The notes under the pieces: generated by a model
What the model was told of the DNA's origin: nothing
What the model saw: the letters and a program-made list of their open reading frames with translations, nothing else
Databases searched by the model: none
Source: Elusimicrobia bacterium RIFCSPLOWO2_01_FULL_59_12
Lineage (GTDB): Bacteria > Elusimicrobiota > Elusimicrobia > 2-01-FULL-59-12
Reading direction: 5' to 3'
DNA length: 5,343 nucleotides
NCBI GenBank assembly: GCA_001800075.1
Contig: MGUR01000040.1
Coordinates: 239-5,581, forward strand
In this document: positions 1 through 5,337 of the stretch, piece by piece
Layout of the letters: every line of letters begins with the position of its first letter
How positions within the stretch are numbered: the stretch's first letter is position 1
Translations under genes and position numbers: made by a program

Positions 1-2
1 TG

Positions 3-272
3 GCGCCCCGGTCTCCCGGCGTGCTGGAAATATTCTTTAAAATGATCTACACCATGCAGTATGAAATCGCGCAGGCGCGAACGGAAATCGCCCACGTGGT
101 GATCGCCCCGGACATCCGGGAGTATTTATGGACGGACTTCCACCGCTCGGACGACATCCTGAAGGTGGGAACGGCCGCGGCGGAAGAAGCCGTCCCCAAG
201 GTGAAGAGCCTGCTGCCGTTTTTCTCGGATTACTGCAAAGTCCCGCTGGGAATCTCCTTGAGGGCGTACTGA
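3..272 (+). CDS. Patatin-like phospholipase, C-terminal end (5' truncated by window)
   Basis: The frame is open from the window edge and gives 89 residues ending at TGA 270-272. The stretch HVVIAPDIREYLWTDF followed by an amphipathic helix (DDILKVGTAAAEEAVPKV) matches the usual tail of bacterial patatin-like phospholipases of the RssA/NTE type. There a 'V-V-I-x-P-D ... W-x-D-F' strand is followed by a helix with G-x-x-A-A-x-x-A/L. Family knowledge: these are Ser-Asp dyad lipid acyl hydrolases. The GxSxG nucleophile elbow and the catalytic DG(G/A) motif would lie upstream of the window, so activity cannot be judged. A GTG at 21 opens the same frame, but it is almost certainly internal because homologous sequence already precedes it. 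The stop codon shares one base with the next gene's start, implying co-transcription with the response regulator. The assignment rests on a short C-terminal signature, so it is moderate. Confidence 0.68.
   Translation, partial: APRSPGVLEIFFKMIYTMQYEIAQARTEIAHVVIAPDIREYLWTDFHRSDDILKVGTAAAEEAVPKVKSLLPFFSDYCKVPLGISLRAY
260..264 (+). promoter_or_regulatory. Ribosome-binding site GAGGG for the response regulator
   Basis: GAGGG lies seven bases before ATG 272. Together with the TGATG stop/start overlap it supports starting the response regulator at 272. A longer in-frame extension is open back to 128, but it overlaps the patatin coding sequence and shows no domain. Confidence 0.6.
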
Positions 273-670
273 TGATTCCCCTGCCCGGCCCGAAGCTGCC
301 GCCCGCCAAGCGCCGGATTTTGATCATCGATGACAACTCCGGCGTGCGCGCGACGCTCGAGCGCTACATCAAACTCATCGGGCACGATGTGGTGCTGACG
401 AAATCGGGAGAAGAAGGGTTGAGGCTGCTTGAAGGGTCGGCGCCGGACCTGATTCTATTGGATATTTCCATGCCGGAATCGGACGGCCTGGCGATCCTGA
501 GGACCCTGCACGATAAATACGCGGACCTGCGGGTCATCATGCTGGCCGACACCGCGGACATCCCCAAAGCCCACATCGCCTTGAACTGCGGCGCCGGCGA
601 TTACATCACCAAGCCCGTCGACCTCCCCGCCATCAAACGCCTCCTGCAAATCCACTTACCGAACCGATAA
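272..670 (+). CDS. Single-domain response regulator (CheY/Spo0F-like receiver), 132 aa
   Basis: The protein is one receiver domain (about residues 14-130) with no output domain, so it probably works by protein-protein contact or in a phosphorelay. Visible landmarks are strand 1 RILIIDD with the acidic pair D20/D21, the phospho-acceptor D64 in LILLDISMPESDG, and the conserved lysine K114 in YITKPVD, with Y111 in the aromatic switch position. The switch Thr/Ser that normally ends strand 4 is missing: the sequence reads VIMLADTAD. Spacing from K114 (22 residues, as from CheY K109 back to T87) places Ala92 there. The start is fixed by GAGGG and the one-base TGATG overlap with the patatin gene; a longer upstream extension to 128 runs through the patatin gene and is not credible. 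It is likely in an operon with the patatin-like gene. No kinase is visible in the window. The stop TAA (668-670) directly abuts the convergent HD-domain gene's stop. Confidence 0.93.
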   Translation: MIPLPGPKLPPAKRRILIIDDNSGVRATLERYIKLIGHDVVLTKSGEEGLRLLEGSAPDLILLDISMPESDGLAILRTLHDKYADLRVIMLADTADIPKAHIALNCGAGDYITKPVDLPAIKRLLQIHLPNR

Positions 671-1690
671 TTAAAGAACCTTCACTGTGCGGTGAGGCGC
701 TTCGGCGGGATGTTTCAGCCGGAGGTAAGCATCACACAGGGTCAAGAGGGCGGCCAGCGGATGGCCCTGGGTATCTGTTCCCAGGCGAGAGATGATAGCT
801 TGCAGTCTTTTCCGCTGCTCATCACCTAAATCAGGAAGCCTTTCCAGAAGCTTCGCGCTGTCCTGATAAATCGTGGCAGGAATGAAGCGGCCAGACGGCA
901 AAGGAACCTTGGCTAGATCGTGCAGGAAACCCGCCAACCCTAAATCGAGCAAATCAATCTCCTCCAGACGCATGGCCTGTCCGCGCAGAAGGGCCAACCA
1001 GGTCACATTCACCGCATGCTCCCCTAAGGACAACGAACCTCCATTTTTGATCTGGGCATGCAGCAGACGGCGGCGAGCACCTGAGGAAACAGATAGAATT
1101 TTTTGGATGAGGGACGCCAGACGGCTGATAAGTCTTATCGGAGGGGCTGCTGAAAGGGTGTAAAGTTCTTTGGCAACACGCAGGGCGGCGTCATAGCATT
1201 CTTCCACGGCGACCGCTGGTGAAGGCCGATGTACATTCTGCCACCCTATTTCTTCTTCCTCCGTTCTTTCCTTAACAAGGAAGTCCGGGGGTTCCGTCTC
1301 CCGGCGCGATGTTCGCTGCAGGGAAAGGGACAACATCACTAAGGCCAACAAACAAAATCCGGCGGCCATCCATAAGCTGCCCAGTGCTTTCCGACCCGCT
1401 ACAAGCGAGACCTTTTTCGATTGTTTGGCCAACTCCAGCAACCGGGTGAATTGGTTTTGAATTTGTTGGACCCGGCGCGCGGAGCCTTGACGGCCGGACG
1501 ATTGCTGGAGGGCTTGCCGGGCCTCCGCGATTTGTCGTGTGAGCTGGAGGGTCTTTTCTTTTTCAACTCGAGCAAGCCCCTCGCGCTGGAGCGTTGTGCT
1601 TCTTAAATAAGCGCGTACGCTCCACCCGGTGGCCGCCGCGAGGCCAACGAACAACAGGAAAACTGCTCCACGGGTCAAACGCAGGGTCAT
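671..1690 (-). CDS. Two-TM membrane protein with degenerate HD (HD-GYP-like) domain, 339 aa
   Basis: Order of parts: TM1 (about 8-26), an extracytoplasmic Gln/Arg-rich coiled-coil segment (about 30-95), TM2 (about 104-124), an acidic/charged linker (about 125-160), and a cytoplasmic helical HD-superfamily domain (about 185-335). The HD core is visible: H225 in GEHAVNVTWLAL, then the dyad H257-D258 in GFLHDLAKVPLP, and late D320 in LCDAYLRL, which fits the 'vaDaYDaL' helix of HD-GYP proteins. What HD-GYP enzymes normally carry between these is absent. The HP after the dyad is replaced by Q276-D277 (IYQDSAKLLERLPDLGDE), and the H-H-E/GYP region is replaced by ISRLGTD. Cyclic-di-GMP hydrolysis is therefore doubtful; it may sense, bind a partner or hydrolyse another phosphoester. 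The C-terminus stops soon after D320, shorter than usual. The ATG at 1690 has only a weak AGG five bases away. It lies 36 bases after the PorV-like gene and may be read through from it or from its own promoter. Confidence 0.72.
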   Translation of the reverse strand: MTLRLTRGAVFLLFVGLAAATGWSVRAYLRSTTLQREGLARVEKEKTLQLTRQIAEARQALQQSSGRQGSARRVQQIQNQFTRLLELAKQSKKVSLVAGRKALGSLWMAAGFCLLALVMLSLSLQRTSRRETEPPDFLVKERTEEEEIGWQNVHRPSPAVAVEECYDAALRVAKELYTLSAAPPIRLISRLASLIQKILSVSSGARRRLLHAQIKNGGSLSLGEHAVNVTWLALLRGQAMRLEEIDLLDLGLAGFLHDLAKVPLPSGRFIPATIYQDSAKLLERLPDLGDEQRKRLQAIISRLGTDTQGHPLAALLTLCDAYLRLKHPAEAPHRTVKVL

Positions 1691-1696
1691 GACCTA

Positions 1697-1724
1697 AGCT
1701 TAACGGGCATTCTTCCCTTGTCAA
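1697..1724 (-). promoter_or_regulatory. Candidate sigma70-type promoter for the HD-domain gene
   Basis: On the minus strand a perfect TTGACA (1724-1719) is followed after 16 bases by TAAGCT (1702-1697). That keeps the three strongest -10 positions (T, A, final T) but is otherwise poor. A start seven bases beyond the -10 would fall on the ATG at 1690, implying a leaderless or near-leaderless transcript; this fits the weak ribosome-binding site. Such a match can occur by chance, so confidence is low. Confidence 0.3.
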
Positions 1725-1726
1725 TC

Positions 1727-3427
1727 CTAATTAGCAGGCTGCCCAATGAGCTTCCGGAGGTATTCTTCCCGCTCTTCGGGAGAGACCCCGGACTCAATCA
1801 ACGACTGATAGGTTTTAGCCGCATTCTCCATCTCCAGCAGCGCCTTCATTTCCGCCTCATAGGCCGCCTTCGATCGCTTCCTGGCCGGCTTCTGTTTTCG
1901 GACGGCCGGTGGGGCGGTGCGCGCCTTTGATTCCTCAACGGGCACCAGGATGTCCATTAACTCCTCCAGTTCAGAGATCTCCGCTCTGACGTCTTTTTTC
2001 GGAACCCTCAGGGGAATTTCGATATCCGCGGCCGACACCGGAGGGGCCGCTTGAGACGGCCGGGGCGCGGGCGTCACGATCACGACGCCGGCCTGCGCGG
2101 GAACCTCCGGAGCAGCAACCGGCAGGTCCTTCGGCGGCGTTGACTGCATCATCCGGGCGGTTCCCTCTTCCTCGGAGGCGGGCGGAGCCGGCTTCGGCGG
2201 CAGAATGATCACCACCGTGGAACCGGCAGGCGCCGCTTTCTCAACTTCTTCCAAAAGCTTGCGGATGGCAGGATCCAACTGCTGTTGAACCGCAGGCTGC
2301 ATCTGTTTGACCGCTTTTTCAGCCTGTTCTTTTTCAGGCTGTTCTATCACGGCTGGCGCAGGCTCGGGTTTGACCTTCTGCTTCCGAGCCTTCTTGGCGG
2401 TCCCATCGATCAACGCGCCCGTCGGCACCTCTCCGCCGAAGCGAACACCCAGAGAGAAGCGGTGCGTGCCCGCGGTGTTCCCCAACGTGACCCCTGTGAG
2501 GTTGAAGACAAACGCGTAATCGATCTGATACAGACCGAAGCGGTAGCCGGCACCCATCGCCATTTGATTGAACGACCGGCTACCCGTGGCCAGCGATCCG
2601 CGGGCACCTACAGCGGTATTATCCTTCAGGTTCCACCACTTCTCGGCGGCGCCTGTCCAGGTCGTATCCCGCTGATTGGCGAGGCTTTCGCGCGTGGTCA
2701 GGCCGCCGGCCAGAGTCAGCCCGCGGTTTCCTTTATAGGAAACACCCAACCGCACGGTCTTCGGTACGATTTCATGGTCGTTCGGGTTGAGCGCGATATT
2801 CGGTTCGCTCACATCCTGGATGGAGAGTCCCATCGCATAGCGATGGGTCCAGCGTACCAGCAGGCCGAGATCGAAGCTGTAGGCTGTGCTGGCGTTGCCG
2901 TACTGACTGAAGAAACTCGGCGCCGTATTGGTAATGTTGCCGTTGTCATCCACACTGATGGAAGGCGCGCCGAACGAATGATGTAGTTGTTTGACTGCCA
3001 ATCCGGCCGCGACGCGCTCGGTGATCCATTCGCCATAACCCAGTGACAGCGTGCGCTCGCTGTAGAGCTCATCCAAATTGAATTGCTTCCAACCGGCTGC
3101 GATCGTCCCGCCCCATTTGATCGGCTGGCCGTACCCCATGAAGTATTGACCGAGGTTGGAGCCGTCTGTCAGTCCGGTATAAAGCCGGCTGTATTCCGAA
3201 CTGAGCTCACGGTAGCGCAGGGCGGCCAGGCCAGCCGGGTTGTACATCAGCGATTGAACATCGTCGCCCGCCGCGACATAGGTGCCGCCCATCACCGTCG
3301 GGCGCGCGCCGGTGCCGGTATCCTCAAACGCGGCGTGGACGGCGAACGGCGTGAATAGTGAATAGAAAATAGAGAAGAAGCTCACTATTAACCATTTTCT
3401 ATTCACGATGTATGCCGTTGTCGTCAT
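1727..3427 (-). CDS. PorV/UPF0164-family outer-membrane barrel with long Pro/Ala/Lys-rich C-terminal extension, 566 aa
   Basis: A signal peptide (core about 12-28, AVHA cleavage near residue 32) is followed by a beta-barrel-like region (about 33-335). It carries the family signature at 45-67, VMGGTYVAAGDD...MYNPAGLA, seen in PorV/PorQ and UPF0164/FadL-like proteins. Alternating strands rich in Gly and aromatic residues continue to a strand-like RFSLGVRF near 323-330. Residues 340-566 are not barrel: a low-complexity tail rich in Pro, Ala, Lys and Glu, with two short related Val-rich/Pro-rich segments (about 401-416 and 446-463) and two charged helices (about 384-398 and 479-495). Family knowledge: PorV shuttles type IX secretion substrates, while UPF0164 members in other phyla have unknown roles. 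The ATG at 3427 overlaps the FN3 gene's stop as ATGA, so translation is probably coupled; a weak GGTGG precedes it. The signal-peptide codons contain a heptad repeat array. The barrel assignment is firm; a T9SS role is not shown. Confidence 0.82.
   Translation of the reverse strand: MTTTAYIVNRKWLIVSFFSIFYSLFTPFAVHAAFEDTGTGARPTVMGGTYVAAGDDVQSLMYNPAGLAALRYRELSSEYSRLYTGLTDGSNLGQYFMGYGQPIKWGGTIAAGWKQFNLDELYSERTLSLGYGEWITERVAAGLAVKQLHHSFGAPSISVDDNGNITNTAPSFFSQYGNASTAYSFDLGLLVRWTHRYAMGLSIQDVSEPNIALNPNDHEIVPKTVRLGVSYKGNRGLTLAGGLTTRESLANQRDTTWTGAAEKWWNLKDNTAVGARGSLATGSRSFNQMAMGAGYRFGLYQIDYAFVFNLTGVTLGNTAGTHRFSLGVRFGGEVPTGALIDGTAKKARKQKVKPEPAPAVIEQPEKEQAEKAVKQMQPAVQQQLDPAIRKLLEEVEKAAPAGSTVVIILPPKPAPPASEEEGTARMMQSTPPKDLPVAAPEVPAQAGVVIVTPAPRPSQAAPPVSAADIEIPLRVPKKDVRAEISELEELMDILVPVEESKARTAPPAVRKQKPARKRSKAAYEAEMKALLEMENAAKTYQSLIESGVSPEEREEYLRKLIGQPAN
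3349..3408. repeat. Inverted array of 7-base repeats (TTnnCnA type) inside the signal-peptide codons
   Basis: The right arm (3381-3408, plus strand) reads as four heptads: ctcacta, ttaacca, ttttcta, ttcacga. The left arm (3349-3376) reads gcgtgaa, tagtgaa, tagaaaa, tagagaa, the same heptad type on the opposite strand, with four bases (3377-3380) between the arms. Within it gtgaatagaaaat (3358-3370) and attttctattcac (3394-3406) are perfect 13-base inverted copies. The block is strikingly AT-rich against its flanks and lies in frame in the PorV-like gene, covering codons 7-27. It looks like a small mobile or expanding repeat captured by the gene. Confidence 0.75.
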
Positions 3428-5091
3428 CGCGCTACCACCACAGTCCCGGTGATCGTTTCCTCCGGCGTGGAAATCTTGTAGAGATACACGCCGCTCGGGA
3501 CGACCGCCCCGTTACCATCTCGACCATCCCACACCAAACTATTCGGCGTGGGTGACATGCTGTTGACCGCGAGCCCGCAAACGTGAGCGCCGCGAACGTC
3601 ATAAATCTCTCCCTGGACAGGGTCCCCGGTCGGGTTGTCGAAGAACCAAAAGACACGGCGGTTTTCCGCGCCGTTGGGCGTGATCACGCGCGGATAGGGC
3701 GATCCCTGGGCGAGGCGGAATTTGCTGCCGATAGTGACGGCTCGGATCTGATAGATCCCGATGTTGCGGACCGAGACCGAGATGGACTGATCCAGAGTCA
3801 AGAGCGGGTTGCCGACGCGAACAAAATTAGCGCCGTTGAACCAATAGACAGAAATGATTTGAGCGAGTACGGCAGCCGGTATCGAGCCCTGTGATCCAAG
3901 CGAAACAGGCCCACCCTGACTCGGCGTGACCACGCTCCCGTAGCCCAGATGGACGGAGATGTTGTTTTGCGGGAAGGCAAAGCCAGAAATTTCTGCATTC
4001 GTATCCGCCCGATGCGCGCGGACGCGATAGGACCGCAGCGTGACATCAACCTCATCCTGCGGCTGATGCGTAATGGACAGGGCCAGATCCTGACCCTGAG
4101 GATTGTTCGCCGCCAGCAGATAGAGCGCCGCGTCATGCGGCATGACGACTCGCGTGGTGATGTCGTCGCTGGCGATCGCATAGCGATTGGCGGCCAGCGA
4201 AGAGTCAAGATAATCAGAGAACGCGGAAACGGCTCCGCTGGTCCCGACCGCCTGGATGCGGTAGTAATAGACGGTTCCACCCGTGTTTTCCGTGTAGGAA
4301 CTTGCGGAGCCTGGAACACTTACAGTGGCTACTGAGGTCGAACCGATCACCGCGTACCGATGGATCAGATACTGGCTGATGCTGACAGGGCTGCCGGAGG
4401 TATCCACCGCGACTGGGGTCCAGGACAGTTGCACCTGTAGCCCATCCGAGAGAGAAGTGCTCAGGACGCCGCCCGGCCCACGCGGCGGGGTCAGGATCTG
4501 CGTCGCGACTGCCCAGACCTGATTGCCCGGCGTGCCGGACTGGGTATCGATCGGCGATCCCACATCGGAGGGACTGGTGCTGCGGATGCCGAAGAAATAG
4601 GTCGCGCCCGGCGTCAGGCCGGTGAACGTGTAGCCCTCGAGTGATCCAGGGGATTGTGGTGTGTATCCAGGCGGCTGAAGTGTCGCGGCACCGGCTGTCG
4701 TGGAATCCCACCACGAGGTGGTGTCACCCAAGAGACTGTCGACACTGAATGTGGCTGCATGGATGGTGTAACGGGCGACCGTGACGTTTGGAATCGGCAC
4801 GCCCCCGGCGTTGCCCTGCGGCGCGGTCCAGGTTAGTGATATCTGCCCGGAAATACCTGGATTTGGCGACGCCAATAAATCAGTAATCGCGTCGGGCGGC
4901 GCGGTACTGCCCGCGCGGACCCTAAAGACCATCGTGTCCGGATTGGCGGCGTGCGCAGGCATTGGAATCCAGGGCATAAGAATTCCCTGGATTGCCCACG
5001 CGAAAATCGCGGCAACCCTTAGAAAGTGCGGTTTGCGATCTCGATGTCGCATCGATCGCTTATCCATTTCGACTTTCCAAGTCCTGTTCAT
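3424..5091 (-). CDS. Secreted two-FN3 protein with FlgD/T9SS-like C-terminal domain, 555 aa
   Basis: The N-terminus has a long basic region, a hydrophobic core (about 24-42) and a signal-peptidase site AHA-A near residue 48. Two fibronectin type III domains follow: about 65-185 (LTWTAP; FTGLTPGATYFFGIR) and about 203-295 (LSWTPV; YYYRIQAVG). A beta-rich segment (about 303-455) that I do not recognise comes next. The end (about 458-555) has PRVITPNG, IYDVRGAHV, WDGRDGNGAVVPSGVYLYKI and a terminal GTVVVAR. This is the FlgD-like Ig/gliding-type C-terminal fold common on secreted surface proteins and similar in layout to type IX sorting domains. Role: probably an exported adhesin or scaffold; no catalytic motif is seen. 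The ATG at 5091 has GGTGAG five bases upstream. An ATG at 5067 (residue 9) is a real alternative, since the preceding small frame stops there (ATGGATAA). The next gene overlaps by four bases. Confidence 0.8.
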   Translation of the reverse strand: MNRTWKVEMDKRSMRHRDRKPHFLRVAAIFAWAIQGILMPWIPMPAHAANPDTMVFRVRAGSTAPPDAITDLLASPNPGISGQISLTWTAPQGNAGGVPIPNVTVARYTIHAATFSVDSLLGDTTSWWDSTTAGAATLQPPGYTPQSPGSLEGYTFTGLTPGATYFFGIRSTSPSDVGSPIDTQSGTPGNQVWAVATQILTPPRGPGGVLSTSLSDGLQVQLSWTPVAVDTSGSPVSISQYLIHRYAVIGSTSVATVSVPGSASSYTENTGGTVYYYRIQAVGTSGAVSAFSDYLDSSLAANRYAIASDDITTRVVMPHDAALYLLAANNPQGQDLALSITHQPQDEVDVTLRSYRVRAHRADTNAEISGFAFPQNNISVHLGYGSVVTPSQGGPVSLGSQGSIPAAVLAQIISVYWFNGANFVRVGNPLLTLDQSISVSVRNIGIYQIRAVTIGSKFRLAQGSPYPRVITPNGAENRRVFWFFDNPTGDPVQGEIYDVRGAHVCGLAVNSMSPTPNSLVWDGRDGNGAVVPSGVYLYKISTPEETITGTVVVAR

Positions 5092-5182
5092 GAAGTCTCA
5101 CCGGATGTCCCGGCTGACCTTGACTGTTTCGGACCTCCCGGCAACGCCCGGGTGGACCGGTTACGTAGTGACTCAGCGTCAC
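5060..5182 (-). CDS. Small ORF 2: 40-residue TGPPG...NSQGxPG peptide
   Basis: GTG 5182 to TAA 5060 encodes 40 residues, with GGAGG six bases before the start. Residues 6-12 are YVTGPPG and residues 19-25 are NSQGQPG. The same positions in the small frame 144 bases upstream carry the same motifs with no gap. The C-terminal part (HPVRLHEQDLESRNG) does not resemble the other copy. No signal peptide or membrane segment is seen; the Gly-Pro-Pro units recall collagen but are too few for a helix. The frame overlaps the FN3 gene by 32 bases if that gene starts at 5091, or by 8 bases if it starts at 5067. This suggests a leader peptide whose translation feeds the FN3 gene. I recognise no family. The alternative is that the region is a structured RNA leader and the frame is incidental. 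Confidence 0.45.
   Translation of the reverse strand: MTLSHYVTGPPGRCREVRNSQGQPGHPVRLHEQDLESRNG
5131..5158 (-). other. Hairpin in leader unit 2
   Basis: On the minus strand CCCGG (5152-5148) pairs with CCGGG (5141-5137) around a six-base loop. It continues past an A-A mismatch to CC/GG and past a T-T mismatch to GG/CC (5158-5157 with 5132-5131). It sits at the same place as the hairpin in unit 1. One pair changes from T-A in unit 1 (5294/5284) to C-G here (5150/5139). There is no T-run after it, so it is not a simple terminator. Confidence 0.45.
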
Positions 5183-5188
5183 ATACTG

Positions 5189-5193
5189 CCTCC
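5189..5193 (-). promoter_or_regulatory. Ribosome-binding site GGAGG for small ORF 2
   Basis: GGAGG is followed by six bases (CAGTAT) and the GTG start at 5182. The same site, with the same spacing and the same TAT before GTG, precedes small ORF 1, which supports choosing GTG in both. Confidence 0.5.
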
Positions 5194-5200
5194 TAAGGCG

Positions 5201-5326
5201 TCATTCCATCTTCAGTTCCTTCAGGCATACCCGTCCTGTCCGCAAAGAGCAGCCCGGTGGACCTTGACTGTTCAGCGTCCGACTGGATTTCCCAGGCGGA
5301 CCTGTGATGTAGGGTTCCTTCATCAC
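5201..5326 (-). CDS. Small ORF 1: 41-residue TGPPG...NSQGxPG peptide
   Basis: GTG 5326 to TGA 5201 encodes 41 residues behind a strong GGAGGAGG site; an ATG follows immediately as codon 2. Residues 6-12 are YITGPPG and 19-25 are NSQGPPG, in ungapped register with small ORF 2 (12 of 20 residues identical over 6-25). In the 12 shared codons the four nucleotide differences are all at third positions, as expected if the peptide is selected. The tail (CSLRTGRVCLKELKME) has two Cys and is basic, unlike the other copy. No membrane segment or known domain is seen, and I recognise no family. It ends 18 bases before the start of small ORF 2, so the two are probably translated from one leader. It could instead be chance coding within a structured RNA. 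Confidence 0.45.
   Translation of the reverse strand: MMKEPYITGPPGKSSRTLNSQGPPGCSLRTGRVCLKELKME
5277..5301 (-). other. Hairpin in leader unit 1
   Basis: On the minus strand GTCCG (5301-5297) pairs with CGGAC (5281-5277). After a single C-T mismatch, CTGG (5295-5292) pairs with CCAG (5286-5283) around a GAAAT loop, making nine Watson-Crick pairs in all. It occupies the same position relative to the GTG as the hairpin in unit 2. Confidence 0.5.
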
Positions 5327-5327
5327 A
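5303..5327 (-). other. Hairpin enclosing the GTG start of small ORF 1
   Basis: TGTGATG (5327-5321) and CATCACA (5309-5303) are perfect seven-base complements with an 11-base loop, so the GTG and the adjoining ATG are both in the stem. In unit 2 a shorter stem, GTGAC (5182-5178) with GTCAC (5172-5168), also encloses the GTG, although its 3' arm lies at a different position. Confidence 0.45.
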
Positions 5328-5332
5328 TAGGA

Positions 5333-5337
5333 CCTCC
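5333..5337 (-). promoter_or_regulatory. Ribosome-binding site GGAGG for small ORF 1
   Basis: GGAGG (within GGAGGAGG) stands six bases before GTG 5326, the same spacing as in unit 2. It lies just outside the stem that holds the start codon. Confidence 0.5.

Larger units (their letters stand above)
5108..5193 (-). repeat. Tandem leader unit, copy 2 (86 bases)
   Basis: This segment aligns without gaps to 5252-5337, offset by exactly 144 bases, with about 55 of 86 positions identical by hand count. The shared parts are GGAGG, TATGTG, the GGTCCnCCnGGG block and AACAGTCAAGGT. Between the units there is no clear similarity. It contains the ribosome-binding site and first 25 codons of small ORF 2. 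Confidence 0.65.
5252..5337 (-). repeat. Tandem leader unit, copy 1 (86 bases)
   Basis: This is the upstream partner of 5108-5193, with the same order of parts: GGAGG, TATGTG, GGTCCnCCnGGG, AACAGTCAAGGT. Only six bases remain before the window edge, so further copies upstream cannot be excluded. Confidence 0.65.

Noticed and set aside
128..271. N-terminal extension of the response regulator from 128.
   Set aside because: It overlaps the patatin coding region, has no domain, and the GAGGG/TGATG arrangement marks 272 as the start.
638..699. CGCCTC (638-643) with GAGGCG (694-699) as a bidirectional terminator at the convergent junction.
   Set aside because: The arms are about 50 bases apart with a poor inner fold and no T-run following either arm.
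2285..2986. A 233-codon open frame on the plus strand.
   Set aside because: It is antisense to the PorV-like gene, has no domain or ribosome-binding site, and is Arg-rich as expected of a shadow frame.
3358..3406. The 13-base inverted repeat as a transcription terminator.
   Set aside because: It is AT-rich, lies inside an intact coding frame just after its start, and is better explained by the heptad array.
4214..4714. A 166-codon frame on the minus strand within the FN3 gene.
   Set aside because: It is an out-of-frame shadow of the FN3 coding sequence with no recognisable domain.
5276..5302. GPPGKSS in small ORF 1 resembles a Walker A (P-loop).
   Set aside because: The protein is only 41 residues, lacks the GxGK[ST] spacing and any Walker B, and the second copy has GPPGRCR instead.
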